Shown here piece by piece: positions 9,083 through 18,676 of a DNA stretch of 39,140 bases (positions are counted from its first letter, which is position 1; every line of letters begins with the position of its first letter). Origin of the DNA: Chitinophagales bacterium. Its GTDB lineage: Bacteria; Bacteroidota; Bacteroidia; Chitinophagales; UBA2359. Where the stretch lies: assembly GCA_020629005.1 (NCBI GenBank), contig JAHDEE010000022.1:1-39140 (forward strand), written 5' to 3'. The notes under the pieces were generated by a model. That model had not been told where the DNA came from and did not search any database. It saw only the letters and a list, made by a program, of their open reading frames with translations. The translations under genes and the position numbers were made by a program.

Positions 9083-11866
9083 ATGAGTCGAAAGCTACTT
9101 TTGTTACTGTTATCGGTATCAGCCTGCCTAGGGGCCTATCAGTTTTTTCTTTCAAAGAAAGTAAACAGTGAAGAGCAAAAACGATGGGCGAAAGCGCTGC
9201 CGATGGGCATTGGTGCCGGCGAAGACAAAGAAGGAAGGCGGGAATATGAAATAAAAAAGTTTGCCGATCCTGCTACCGGACAAATACCCAGTGATATACG
9301 CAGGCTGGAGTTGGAATTTAGCAAGAAACTTCCTGTTCAATCAAATAAAACTGCGGATTCCAACTACTTCTTGCATGGGCCCTACAATGGCGGAGGAAGG
9401 ACCAGAGCTGTAGCTATTGATGCCACAAATGAGGATATTATTCTGGCTGGTGGCGTTACCGGCGGTATGTTCCGATCCATCGATGGAGGGCAATCGTACG
9501 AAAAAACAACCGCACCTGGACAGCTGCACAGCGTAACCTGTATCGCCCAGGACCTTAGACCCGGAAGAACAAATATCTGGTACTACGGAACCGGGGAGCA
9601 CTACGGTGTGATCAGCTCTGCATCCTTCTCCAACCGATCATCGGGAGATGGATTATATTCAAGTATCAATGGTGGCAAAAACTGGACGCCATTAGCTTCG
9701 ACCGTTTCAAATACACCAGAATCTTGGGCTACCGAACTCTTCGACATTGTATGGAAAATCGTCCTTGACCACACAAATCTCGATGAAAATGTAGTCCTTG
9801 CAGCAGTCAAGAAAGGAATTGTTCGCAGCTCTGATGGAGGGAGTAACTGGGAACCCGTTCTGGGCTTTGGCATAGCCTCAAATGACTACACAGACCTGGT
9901 TATTAGTGAGTCTGGCATCATGTACGCCAGCATAGAAAATGGAACGGACAAGGGCTTTTGGCGATCTACTGATGGCGGCATGGAGTGGACCGATATCACG
10001 CCTGATGATTTACCCGAAAGCATTGATCGCACTGTGATCGCTATAGCCCCCTCCAATGAAGACATAGTATACTTCCTGTCTGATACACCCGGAACTGGCG
10101 AAACGGAACACAGCTTTTGGAAATATACCTACCAGTATGGCAATGGCTCCGGGGCGGGAGGCTCTTGGGAAAATAGATCAAACAACCTTCCGCTTTGCGA
10201 TTGCAGTGGTTTCTACATTTTCGAGTTTTGCACTTTCAACAGCCAAACCTCCTACAATATGTTTGTTAAGGTACATCCAGATGACCCGGATATTGTGTTT
10301 CTGGGCGGCACCAACATTTACCGTTCGGTCAACGGCTGGACAAGCGATGATTATGCCTGGATCGGTGGGTACTACTGCGATGTTGACAGTCTCTCCAACT
10401 ATGTTTATCCAAATCATCACCCAGATCAACATGACTTGCTTTTCTTTGACTCTGACCCTTCGAAGGTGCTTTCAGCAAGTGATGGTGGTCTTGCGATTTC
10501 TGAGGATATTATGGCAGACGAAGTTACCTGGAGACAATCCAGTAAAGGTTATGTAACCACACAGTTTTATACTATCGCCATTGAAAACGGGGAATCCGAT
10601 AGTGACAATCTGGTGGCTGGAGCGCAGGACAATGGGACCTGGTGGACGAATACAAAAACAGAAAATGAAGACTGGGAGTGGATACTTTATGGTGATGGTT
10701 CGTTTGCAGCGATCGAAAATGGCGGAGGACATTATTACCTGAGCTGGCAGACAGGCAAAGTGTTCAAATGTGTCGTACAAGACGATGGCACAATGACACA
10801 TATGCGTCGTATTGACCCACCAGGTGCTAGCGGACACGGATTCATCAATCCACTGATTCTTGATCCGGCAGACGAAAATAAGATGTACTTTCCTGCAGGA
10901 AGGTACATTTGGAGAAATGATGATCTGTCGGAGATAGAAGACGGATGGGACGAATATACCGGAACCGACCAAAACTGGGTAAAGATCAGTGAAAGCGACA
11001 TAGGCATAAGTTTCACAAACAGTATTACCTCGCTTTCCAAACACAAAGACAATGATCATCTTTTTTACGGTACAGCCAATGGGCAACTGTATAGACTCGA
11101 AAACGCCAGTGCAGAGGATCCAATCCGCGTCAATTTAACTGCCGACATATTCCCTTCGGGCTCCTATTTGAATTGCATTGCCATTGACGAACTTGATGCT
11201 CAAAATATTACAGTTGTATTTTCAAACTATAGTATTCGAAGTCTGTTCAACAGCAGTGACGGAGGTGAGACCTGGGTCGACATCAGCGGAAACCTCGAAG
11301 AAGAAAGTGACGGTAGTGGAAGCGGTCCATCTACAATTTGGGCGGCAGTTAGAAATACCACAGAAGGGGAAAAGATTTATTTAGTGGCCACAAGCGTAGG
11401 GCTGTACCAAACCGAAACCCTGGCTGGAAATGACACCGAGTGGATACAGGTGGGTACCGAGAGCATTGGCAACGTACCTGTGAATATGATCGTGACGCGA
11501 GCCTACGATGATCGTGTAACTGTAGCAACACACGGAAATGGCATTTATGAATTTGGAGCGCCTGATGAGCCGATAACTGTAGAAACTATTGAATCGAGCA
11601 TAGGAATGAAATGCTATCCAAACCCATTCCGGGAAACAAGCACCATCGAGTTGACTACAAAAGAGGCCACACAAGTTTCGGTGCACATTTTTTCCGGTAA
11701 CGGTGGCTTGGTTTGGGAAGCAGAAAATCACCGACTTTTGCCTGGCACTAACAATATTCGGTGGAATGGCAATAGCCATGATGGCCAGCAGGTATCACCC
11801 GGGCTCTATCATGTTCGCATCCTGGGAGAAGGTATTCAGCTTGAAGAAAGTCTGGTAAAGTTGTAA
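9083..11866 (+). CDS. Secreted BNR/sortilin-type beta-propeller protein with T9SS sorting domain
   Basis: A 927-residue exported protein. It has an N-terminal signal (MSRKLLLLLLSVSACLGAY). Repeated Asp-box/BNR blades of the form S-x-D-G-G-x-x-W/Y occur near residues 131, 192, 249, 293 and 725 (for example STDGGMEWTDI and SSDGGETWVDI), as in sialidase/VPS10-like propellers. The last ~85 residues form a type A T9SS C-terminal sorting domain (CYPNPF, then NNIRWNGNSHDGQQVSPGLYHVRI), which directs passage through the outer membrane and usually surface attachment. No catalytic residues of a known glycosidase are evident, so binding or scaffolding is as likely as enzyme activity. It stands alone. 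Confidence 0.88.
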   Translation: MSRKLLLLLLSVSACLGAYQFFLSKKVNSEEQKRWAKALPMGIGAGEDKEGRREYEIKKFADPATGQIPSDIRRLELEFSKKLPVQSNKTADSNYFLHGPYNGGGRTRAVAIDATNEDIILAGGVTGGMFRSIDGGQSYEKTTAPGQLHSVTCIAQDLRPGRTNIWYYGTGEHYGVISSASFSNRSSGDGLYSSINGGKNWTPLASTVSNTPESWATELFDIVWKIVLDHTNLDENVVLAAVKKGIVRSSDGGSNWEPVLGFGIASNDYTDLVISESGIMYASIENGTDKGFWRSTDGGMEWTDITPDDLPESIDRTVIAIAPSNEDIVYFLSDTPGTGETEHSFWKYTYQYGNGSGAGGSWENRSNNLPLCDCSGFYIFEFCTFNSQTSYNMFVKVHPDDPDIVFLGGTNIYRSVNGWTSDDYAWIGGYYCDVDSLSNYVYPNHHPDQHDLLFFDSDPSKVLSASDGGLAISEDIMADEVTWRQSSKGYVTTQFYTIAIENGESDSDNLVAGAQDNGTWWTNTKTENEDWEWILYGDGSFAAIENGGGHYYLSWQTGKVFKCVVQDDGTMTHMRRIDPPGASGHGFINPLILDPADENKMYFPAGRYIWRNDDLSEIEDGWDEYTGTDQNWVKISESDIGISFTNSITSLSKHKDNDHLFYGTANGQLYRLENASAEDPIRVNLTADIFPSGSYLNCIAIDELDAQNITVVFSNYSIRSLFNSSDGGETWVDISGNLEEESDGSGSGPSTIWAAVRNTTEGEKIYLVATSVGLYQTETLAGNDTEWIQVGTESIGNVPVNMIVTRAYDDRVTVATHGNGIYEFGAPDEPITVETIESSIGMKCYPNPFRETSTIELTTKEATQVSVHIFSGNGGLVWEAENHRLLPGTNNIRWNGNSHDGQQVSPGLYHVRILGEGIQLEESLVKL

Positions 11867-12159
11867 GACCCAAGTACTGGTTATGATTGCTTTAAGAACT
11901 TGGAAGTGTCAAAGACAAACTAATGTCTACCAAAGACTTAAGGGCTTGCACCACCATAGATTGAAGTAAAATGGAGCTCGGCGTAAAATGGCTCCTTGCT
12001 TATGCGCCACAGATTTGTTAAATTAGCAGAACCGAGACCTTACAAGAATTAGCAGAATCAGCGAGCTTGAACCATGTTTGCCTTTTCGCCTTACACCACT
12101 AGAACAAGCAATTTTGGACAGTAGACCGAGGTCTGCTTTAAACGCAAGTATAAGATCAA
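11867..12159. other. Intergenic stretch with no recognisable gene
   Basis: 293 bp between the propeller gene and the next plus-strand gene. I see no open frame, RNA or terminator here. The only structure is a short direct repeat, AATTAGCAGAA, at 12021-12031 and 12047-12057. Confidence 0.5.
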
Positions 12160-13989
12160 ATGCTCACCCTAGGTAAGGAAACCATTGTACATCTTGCAGA
12201 CCTGAGGACTTTCCTCGAAAAGGAAAAGGATTGGTATTTTTCCCTCTTTGGCAGCAATCAGGCTTTTGAGCTGTTCAAGGATTGGCTTTCGATGCAACCG
12301 GAAACAAATCTGCGCAATTCGCAGATTCAGGCGATGATTGCTAAACACCGCTACCATGTTGATAAGAAATACCTTAAGGAAGCGCTGTTCAGAATGATCA
12401 ATCCGCAAAGGGACATCCGAATCAAAACCCATCATTTACCTTTCAATACCCAAGATGTACGTAGCTCGTTTCTGGAGCATATCGCATTTATCTTCGAGCG
12501 CTGGGATAACCTGACAATCGATGACATCCGCTTTGGCCTCTTTCAGTTAGAAGCATCTCTGACACAAATTGAACAAACAGAGAAATGCCCCGAAAGCAAA
12601 CGAGTACTGGATTCATTCTTCGCTGAATTACGGAAATATCAGAACTATCAGGGCAAGGTTCCCTTTCCGAACCTAAAGGCTGACGAAGCTAGCCTACAGC
12701 GCCTAACAAAGAGCATAATCAACATTTATCAGGACAAAGCAAGTGTGGATATTCTGGTAAATAAAGTATTCGCTGCTTCAGATGGAAAGTACTACCTCAA
12801 TTATGGTATCAAAAAGACGCTCAGACCATTCTTGCAGTCAATCGGACAAAGTAAGAGCATAGCAAGCGAATATGTACAGAAGCAAATGCTCTGGGAACCT
12901 GATCGAACTAAATCTCTGGCAAATTTCAGGGCAATTGCAAAGGAAGCCAGCAATCAGCTAAAAGAACAGGTATTGCAATCCGAAGGCATAGCAATACAGG
13001 ATTTGACCCCAAGCTCGCTCAATTATGAGGAGAACGGCTTGCTCAACTCTTTTGTAGCTTGCGAAAAATTACTATACGATTGCGGGAAAGATTTTGTGCA
13101 ACATGAACTTGCACTCAATAACTTTACCAAAGAGCCAGGCACAGGTGACCTCAAAGTCGGGTACTCTTTGCAATCCAATCTCCGACAGTATCTCAAAAAG
13201 AACGACCTCACAGCCAGCATGCAGGGAAGCTGGATGACCTACTTCTACTATCCGGATAAGACGCAATTGAAAGACTTTGTCAATTTCAAAAAAGGGCTGA
13301 TTCAAGATACAGCGACCAGGCATAATTATCCCAGGAAAGATGCCGAGATCTCGCTGAAAACAGACAGAGCACTTGCGGCAGCCTTCCAAAAAAATGGCAC
13401 TAACAGAGGTAGCCTGGCTAAGCTGCTAATCCTCGGCAGTCTACTGATTGTGTGCACTGTAGCTGCAAGCTCCTTGCTCAATACCAAAGAAAGCGAAGAT
13501 CGCCTGGATTCCTCCACAGACAGCCTTAGTACAGAAGCAACACCACATCTAGGGAATCCAAACACCGAAGTTCGTCAACCGCTGGCACTCTTGCAGGACT
13601 CCGAAGCACAACATAAGCCCCCGTTCATTCTTCGGCCTGAACTTTTGGAAGGTCTGAGCCTCATTGGATCAATGCATAATGACAATGCGCAAACCTTGAG
13701 AATTACCCTTTCTAATGTGGCCACGATGGAAGGAGATGATCGCAAACTACTGTTCGATTACAATGTCAACCACAAAGATTCACGCGGACGCGACAATACC
13801 GGAGGATCACAGCTGGCAGGAGCAATTGACCTGCAAACCAAGCAGATTTACTTCGACAACTTTTACCTTGGCCAGGAAAAGATTCGACTTCGTAAAGGCA
13901 AAATTACCAGCAACGACAATGGGCATCTTTCGGTGGTTTCTCTGAGAGGGTCCCCCGAATGGAAACTTAGCTCACAATCATTGCAATAA
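12160..13989 (+). CDS. Unrecognised single-span membrane protein with large cytoplasmic helical region
   Basis: 609 residues, no family recognised. Residues 1 to ~410 are soluble and helix-rich without motifs I know. A hydrophobic span lies at ~417-438 (LAKLLILGSLLIVCTVAASS), preceded by a positive charge and followed by an acidic, Ser/Thr-rich linker (~440-480). The last ~120 residues are beta-rich with repeated D-N and G pairs (for example IDLQTKQIYFDNFYLGQEKI) and would be periplasmic. There is no N-terminal signal, so the first part should be in the cytosol. It is followed after 11 bp by a coiled-coil lipoprotein gene, so the two products may form a cell-envelope complex. Function unknown. 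Confidence 0.8.
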   Translation: MLTLGKETIVHLADLRTFLEKEKDWYFSLFGSNQAFELFKDWLSMQPETNLRNSQIQAMIAKHRYHVDKKYLKEALFRMINPQRDIRIKTHHLPFNTQDVRSSFLEHIAFIFERWDNLTIDDIRFGLFQLEASLTQIEQTEKCPESKRVLDSFFAELRKYQNYQGKVPFPNLKADEASLQRLTKSIINIYQDKASVDILVNKVFAASDGKYYLNYGIKKTLRPFLQSIGQSKSIASEYVQKQMLWEPDRTKSLANFRAIAKEASNQLKEQVLQSEGIAIQDLTPSSLNYEENGLLNSFVACEKLLYDCGKDFVQHELALNNFTKEPGTGDLKVGYSLQSNLRQYLKKNDLTASMQGSWMTYFYYPDKTQLKDFVNFKKGLIQDTATRHNYPRKDAEISLKTDRALAAAFQKNGTNRGSLAKLLILGSLLIVCTVAASSLLNTKESEDRLDSSTDSLSTEATPHLGNPNTEVRQPLALLQDSEAQHKPPFILRPELLEGLSLIGSMHNDNAQTLRITLSNVATMEGDDRKLLFDYNVNHKDSRGRDNTGGSQLAGAIDLQTKQIYFDNFYLGQEKIRLRKGKITSNDNGHLSVVSLRGSPEWKLSSQSLQ

Positions 13990-14000
13990 AGCACTCGATT

Positions 14001-14885
14001 ATGAAAGCCCCTACCCCACTACTACTCTTGCCATTCCTACTCTGCCTCTACGCTTGCCAGCCGACGCCTCAGAGCAAATTCCCAGGCAAAGCGGAAATGC
14101 TTGCAGCCCAAACCAAAAGCAACCAGGCACTGATGGAAGTCCAGCTGCAAGAACTGGTGAGAAAAGAACAGGCACTTAATGAAATCGAAGACAGCCTGGC
14201 TTCTTTGCTAAAAGTGAGTCAGCACAGATTGGAAAACTTCGGGGCAGACTCAGCCTTGATCACGTCGACCAACAAAAGACTGCTGGCAAAGCAGCGTGAT
14301 GCGGTAATGGCTGATGTGCAACAATTGCAAGGTCAAAACCATTGGCTGTCCTCCCAACTGAGTAATTCCAGAAGAATTAGTGGAAGTCTGCAACAACGAA
14401 TCGATTCGCTGCAAGGTCAAATCCACATGAGAGATCTACACATAAAGAAGCTTTCGCGAGAACTCACAGCTGCAAACGATCGAATAGAACGCATACTGAA
14501 AGTGCAAAGAAAGAAGGAAAGAATCAGGCAAATAGCCACATTGGAAAACAAGCCAGCGCTACGGAAAAGAGAGGACTTGCTCGCGCAATGGCAAAAGGCA
14601 TTCTATACCATTGGCGGTCCCAAAGAACTAAAAATGCTATTGAGCTCGGAAGGCGAAAACCCAAACAGCCTCAGACTCAAAGAAAACTATCTGGAAAATT
14701 TCCCTAGAGACAAAAATCTACACTATACGCGTAACACTTCAATACTCTGCCGAAACAATATCCTCAAGATTCTTCCTGAACCTAGTCAGGATAGCTACCA
14801 GATCGAAGGAAAAAAACTAACCATTACAGAGCCAGAAACATTCTGGAGCATGCCAGAAAGGGCACTAGTCATCGTAACGGACTAA
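14001..14885 (+). CDS. Coiled-coil lipoprotein of unknown function
   Basis: 294 residues with a lipoprotein signal: a hydrophobic stretch ending LYAC, lipidated Cys at residue 19, then QPTPQS. Residues ~30-175 are charged and heptad-like, probably a long coiled coil. The C-terminal ~110 residues are mixed (WQKAFYTIGGPKELK onward) and match nothing I recognise. It starts 11 bp after the 609-residue membrane protein and surely shares its transcript. It should sit in the periplasm, anchored by lipid, where it could reach that partner's C-terminal domain. It is convergent with the next gene. Confidence 0.8.
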   Translation: MKAPTPLLLLPFLLCLYACQPTPQSKFPGKAEMLAAQTKSNQALMEVQLQELVRKEQALNEIEDSLASLLKVSQHRLENFGADSALITSTNKRLLAKQRDAVMADVQQLQGQNHWLSSQLSNSRRISGSLQQRIDSLQGQIHMRDLHIKKLSRELTAANDRIERILKVQRKKERIRQIATLENKPALRKREDLLAQWQKAFYTIGGPKELKMLLSSEGENPNSLRLKENYLENFPRDKNLHYTRNTSILCRNNILKILPEPSQDSYQIEGKKLTITEPETFWSMPERALVIVTD

Positions 14886-14918
14886 ACGGAAACCGATCTT
14901 GGCATTAGCCGAAGGACA

Positions 14919-15530
14919 CTACTCCTTACGATCCCATTTAAGTTCAAGCGTCTTTGCTCGGTCCTTTTCCTCGCAACTCTCACCGGCTTCGCCTTGAATT
15001 AGGGTAAAGTCGCCTTCAAACTTCATCAAGCCATATTGAATTTTGCAGTCACTGCTTTGAGGAAATTCAGCTAACAGACATTCGTTAGCCTTCACAGTCT
15101 TTTCAGTCCCGACTTCAAACATACCGTCGCCGCAAGCAGTGTCTTTAAGATAAGCAGCGGCAGCAGCACTATGAGCAGTGATCAAGGTCTCTCCCGGATA
15201 GAAATTGAAATCCATCACACCCTTCATACCAGCCGCAGGGCCAACATTCTTCCAAACTCCCTTCATCTTGATCGTGGCCAGATGTTCCGTTTTGTTGCTG
15301 CTACTGTAGACTTCGTAGCGCAGGGTATAAGTCTTGCTCTTACTAAATTGCAAGGATCGCTCACAGTAATTTCGGCCGCTGTTCAAACCACCTACATTCT
15401 GCAATGCACTCGTTTCCCAATCCCCGATAAATCCAAGTTTCGTAAACTTTCGAGAGTGGCTACCGGATGTCTGCGCCTCCGCAAATGCGAAAACAAGAAG
15501 CCCCAGAACAATTGCAACTATAGATTTCAT
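14919..15530 (-). CDS. Secreted APCDD1-like domain protein
   Basis: 203 residues with a clean signal peptide (MKSIVAIVLGLLVFAFAEAQ). The mature part starts with a lipocalin-like FIGDWET, followed by a conserved Cys and a YTLRYEVYSS strand. Later come ACGDGMFEVG and a closing YGLMKFEGDFTLIQGE. This order (G-W, Cys, Y-x-L, then CG...G and Y-x-L...L-x-x-G) recalls one APCDD1-like repeat, a beta-barrel that binds lipid in animals. The match is by memory and is moderate; a general lipocalin-like secreted protein is the alternative. Five cysteines in the mature part may form disulphides. It is monocistronic and just downstream of the pgk stop. Confidence 0.55.
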   Translation of the reverse strand: MKSIVAIVLGLLVFAFAEAQTSGSHSRKFTKLGFIGDWETSALQNVGGLNSGRNYCERSLQFSKSKTYTLRYEVYSSSNKTEHLATIKMKGVWKNVGPAAGMKGVMDFNFYPGETLITAHSAAAAAYLKDTACGDGMFEVGTEKTVKANECLLAEFPQSSDCKIQYGLMKFEGDFTLIQGEAGESCEEKDRAKTLELKWDRKE

Positions 15531-15569
15531 ATTAATACTTTACTCGTTTACAAACCTCCGTCTCGACTG

Positions 15570-16763
15570 TCATTCCAAGGCCTCAATTCCCGGCAAAACT
15601 TTACCTTCAAAAAACTCCAGCAATGCACCACCACCTGTAGACACATAGCTAATCTTATCACGCAATCCCAATTTGTTGATCGCCGCAACAGAATCGCCTC
15701 CACCTACTAGCGAAAAGGCTCCCGAAGCCGTCGCCTCGGCAACTGCCTTTCCAACTTCCATGGTCCCTCTCGCAAAAGGCTCCATCTCCGAAACACCAAG
15801 CGGACCATTCCAAAGTATAGTCTTAGAATTGGCAATCACTTCACTATAGCTTTTGAACGCTTCTGGCCCAATATCCAAAGCCATCCACTTGTCCGGTATC
15901 TCCTCACTTCCCGTCACCTGAGTCTTCGCATCCTCCGCAAAAGCATCTGCAGCAACAGAGTCGGCTGGCAGCATCAGATTTACTCCATCCTCCGCCGCCT
16001 GAATCATCAACTCTCTGGCAAGTTCCAATCGATCATCCTCACAAATGGAATTTCCAATCTCACCACCCATAGCCTTAAAAAAAGTATAGGCCATACCACC
16101 GCCAATCAGAATATTGTCTGCGATATCCAGCAGATTCTCTATCAACAATATCTTATCAGACACCTTGGCTCCACCAATGATAGCCGTAAAAGGCTTTTCG
16201 GCATTCTTGTACACATGTGTGGCACTCGCCACCTCACGCTCCATCAGCAAGCCTGCCACTCGTTTATCATCTTCAAACAGCTCCACTACCGTCGAAACAC
16301 TGGCATGTTCCCGGTGCGCTGTACCAAAAGCATCATTGACATATACATCTGCACCAAGATTAAACAATCTACGTGCAAACGATTCATCGCCGGCCTTTTC
16401 TCCCGGATGGAAACGTAAATTCTCCAGCAACAGCACCTGGCCCATCTTCAAATTAGCCACCTTCACAGCTGCTTCTCGGCCAATGCAATCATTGGCAAAA
16501 TCCACACGTCGGTTCAGCAAATCGCCAAGAGCAAACAAGACATTATTCAATGAGTAACGCTCTTCAGGACCCTCCTTTGGTCTCCCAAGGTGGGAGATCA
16601 GAATCACCGCACCTCCGTCAGCCAATATCTTTTCAATAGTAGGAATCGCCGCTTCAATCCTGGTGGTGTCCGTCACCTCTAAATCCTCGTTCAGAGGCAC
16701 ATTAAAATCCACTCTTACCAGCACCTTTTGGCCGGCAAAAGAATAATCCGATGCCTTAATCAT
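15570..16763 (-). CDS. pgk: Phosphoglycerate kinase
   Basis: Interconverts 1,3-bisphosphoglycerate plus ADP with 3-phosphoglycerate plus ATP. The 397 residues are full length. Substrate-binding VRVDFNVPL and SHLGRPKE lie in the N-terminal domain, with LENLRFHPGEK; the nucleotide-binding C-terminal domain has WNGPLGVSE and the glycine-rich GGGDSVAAINK. It begins only 5 bp after gap ends, so the two consecutive glycolytic steps are co-expressed. Confidence 0.98.
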   Translation of the reverse strand: MIKASDYSFAGQKVLVRVDFNVPLNEDLEVTDTTRIEAAIPTIEKILADGGAVILISHLGRPKEGPEERYSLNNVLFALGDLLNRRVDFANDCIGREAAVKVANLKMGQVLLLENLRFHPGEKAGDESFARRLFNLGADVYVNDAFGTAHREHASVSTVVELFEDDKRVAGLLMEREVASATHVYKNAEKPFTAIIGGAKVSDKILLIENLLDIADNILIGGGMAYTFFKAMGGEIGNSICEDDRLELARELMIQAAEDGVNLMLPADSVAADAFAEDAKTQVTGSEEIPDKWMALDIGPEAFKSYSEVIANSKTILWNGPLGVSEMEPFARGTMEVGKAVAEATASGAFSLVGGGDSVAAINKLGLRDKISYVSTGGGALLEFFEGKVLPGIEALE

Positions 16764-16768
16764 CTAAA

Positions 16769-17785
16769 CTACTTTTTCAGCATTCCCTTCATCAGCACAA
16801 CCAAATCAGCCAATCGACAAGCAAATCCATATTCGTTGTCATACCAACCAACAATTTTCACCGCCTTACCAAGGCTCACTGTCATACCAGAATCAAAAAT
16901 ACAGCTATGTTCATTACCTATAATATCAGTGCTAACCAATGGTTCATCACTATACTCAAGCACTCCTTTCAAAGCCTTCTTGCTAGCAGCCTGAAACGCC
17001 GCATTTACTTCCTCTACGGTCACCTTCTTCTTTAGTGTCACGTTCAAGTCTGTCAAGGAACCAGTAATCACAGGAACTCGAGCAGCAATTCCGGTCAATT
17101 TTCCCTTTACAGATGGAATCACCTTCATAACAGCACTGGCTGCACCGGTTGATGTCGGTATGATACTTTGAGCTGCAGCTCTTGCACGACGCATATCACT
17201 ATGAGGAGCATCCTGAATACGCTGATCCGAGGTATAAGCATGCACAGTGGTAAACAAGCCCGTGGAGATACCAAAATTCTCTTCCAAAACCTTGACCATA
17301 GGAGACAGACAGTTAGTTGTACAAGAGGCGTTAGAAACAATGTGATCGCTCTTCTTCAAAGACTTTTCATTGATGCCCAGTACAATAGTCTTTACATCAT
17401 CAGACTTGGCCGGGGCCGAAATCACAACTTTCTTCGCACCTGCTTTAAGATGCTTTGAAGCAGCTTCTTTGGTCCTAAAAATCCCTGTACATTCAATCAC
17501 AATGTCCACACCTAGCTCTTCCCAGGGAAGATTCTCCGGATCTCGCTCACTAAAAACTTTGAAGACCTCAGTGCCAACTTTCAATTTGCCTTTTGCAACC
17601 GAAACTTTGCCGGGATACTTGCCCTGAGCTGTATCATACTTAAACAAATGGGCCAAAGTTTTGGGATCAGACAAATCATTGATCGCCACCACATTCACGT
17701 GCTGTCCCGCACGGCTCAACAATGCCCGCAGCGTTAGTCTGCCAATTCGACCAAAACCATTTATTGCTACATTAACCTGTGCCAT
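16769..17785 (-). CDS. gap: Type I glyceraldehyde-3-phosphate dehydrogenase
   Basis: Oxidises and phosphorylates glyceraldehyde 3-phosphate with NAD(P)+. 338 residues. The Rossmann loop is NGFGRIGRL; the catalytic Cys155 is in SNASCTTNCL; the C-terminal signature is WYDNEYGFACR. An Asp after the second strand (AINDLSD) favours NAD+ over NADP+. First gene of the gap-pgk pair; its upstream gap holds one of the structured RNA repeats on the same strand. Confidence 0.98.
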   Translation of the reverse strand: MAQVNVAINGFGRIGRLTLRALLSRAGQHVNVVAINDLSDPKTLAHLFKYDTAQGKYPGKVSVAKGKLKVGTEVFKVFSERDPENLPWEELGVDIVIECTGIFRTKEAASKHLKAGAKKVVISAPAKSDDVKTIVLGINEKSLKKSDHIVSNASCTTNCLSPMVKVLEENFGISTGLFTTVHAYTSDQRIQDAPHSDMRRARAAAQSIIPTSTGAASAVMKVIPSVKGKLTGIAARVPVITGSLTDLNVTLKKKVTVEEVNAAFQAASKKALKGVLEYSDEPLVSTDIIGNEHSCIFDSGMTVSLGKAVKIVGWYDNEYGFACRLADLVVLMKGMLKK

Positions 17786-17919
17786 TATTTATCTACTTCT
17801 TTTAAACAATTGAAATCACGCGCAAAAGTACGTCTTTTTAGATTCACCGCATAGCATGCTGGCCCAACACTTTACGATGCTTTTACGCTTGCAAATAGGC
17901 AATACCCAATATTTTTTTG

Positions 17920-18101
17920 AAGCGAACTGAAATCCCCCACGTAGAAACGGGCTACCGGCTGTCCGTTATAATGGAGGTGGCTTGCAGGCGCTTCATGTAT
18001 CCAGCTGCCAGGTCTCCTCCTTAGGTCGGAGCCCTGGCAGCTGGCACATTCAGTCGCCTTCAAGCCACCTCCATTTCCACTTCCATCCGGGCTATTTTGA
18101 A
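17920..18101 (-). ncRNA. Flavo-1-like structured RNA repeat (copy 3)
   Basis: The best-paired copy. On the minus strand it starts CAAAATAGCCCGGATGGAAG. Arms 17971-17990 (ATGGAGGTGGCTTGCAGGCG) and 18055-18074 pair over 20 positions with one mismatch. An inner stem, CCAGCTGCCAGG (18001-18012) with CCTGGCAGCTGG (18033-18044), is perfect over 12 bp. After the stem comes ATAACGGACAGCCGG, the equivalent of the AACAGCGGA block. It lies between the divergent gap gene and the signalling cassette. Confidence 0.62.
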
Positions 18102-18196
18102 ACTGAAGTAGGTCGCTGTAGCAAGTACCAGGCACAGGATATCTCTCACTTTGTAGTCCTTGTACGCCTTGCTCCCAAATTATAACTCCTCTATTC

Positions 18197-18237
18197 AACC
18201 CAGCCCACTGGGTTTTGCGCCACATTCCGAAGGAATG
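18197..18237. repeat. Two adjacent short hairpins
   Basis: AACCCAG (18197-18203) pairs with CTGGGTT (18208-18214) around a four-base loop, and CATTCC (18223-18228) pairs with GGAATG (18232-18237) around GAA. They sit between the structured repeat and the signalling cassette. There is no long T run on either strand, so neither is a clear terminator. The second looks like a REP-type palindrome. Confidence 0.45.
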
Positions 18238-18376
18238 ATAAAAGAATAACTCCTCGCTGCCTACGACAAAACCTCAACAGACCCCGGGATTCTCTGATAA
18301 TGCTAAAATTGGAGTAAACTTTGCTCTTGTTGCCGTAGTTCGTGAATTCGAAACAACTACTAAACACTATTCGAAA

Positions 18377-18676
18377 ATGAAACATCAGGAAATAAACAAG
18401 ATTGACGCGATTCGAGAGTTGATAGTTGGAACCGAGATGTCTGCCATTCAGGCTCAAATTGAGCAATTGCAAAGCAACATCAACGCCTCTTCGTCCAATA
18501 CGCAAAAGAAGCTAGCCAAAGAAATCTCCAACAACATGGCGAGAATCGATGGCCGTATTGACGAGCTCATGCAGTCGATCTCAGTCCTTACCAAGCAACT
18601 TGATCAACTTTCAAAAACGAAAGTAGACAAGAAGGGGCTTGCAAGCCTCTTTGTTGATTTGTCAAAAAAAGTATAA
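18377..18676 (+). CDS. Small coiled-coil protein, first gene of GTPase signalling cassette
   Basis: 99 residues, cytosolic, mostly one coiled coil (residues ~18-85). Two short motifs flank it: IRELIVGTE near residue 12 and DKKGLASLFVDLSKKV at the C-terminus. The first is closely similar to LRSIIVGEQ near the start of the next protein, so the two share an N-terminal element. From memory, such elements (LRxLLLGPEQ, and xxLAxLLxEVAxRL at the end) recur in small proteins coded beside Ras-like GTPases in Bacteroidota and cyanobacteria. Its stop codon abuts the next start codon (18677). The likely role is an adaptor or scaffold; this is inference. Confidence 0.75.
   Translation: MKHQEINKIDAIRELIVGTEMSAIQAQIEQLQSNINASSSNTQKKLAKEISNNMARIDGRIDELMQSISVLTKQLDQLSKTKVDKKGLASLFVDLSKKV

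Noticed and set aside
10472-11086. 204-aa minus-strand open frame
   Set aside because: Lies wholly inside the propeller gene, whose blades and sorting domain are clear.
17872-18225. 117-aa open frame with peptide QNSPDGSGN, similar to frames at 28993-29244 and 3195-3410
   Set aside because: The shared peptide comes from the conserved 5' part of the structured RNA repeat; the frames diverge in the stem and have no other coding signs.
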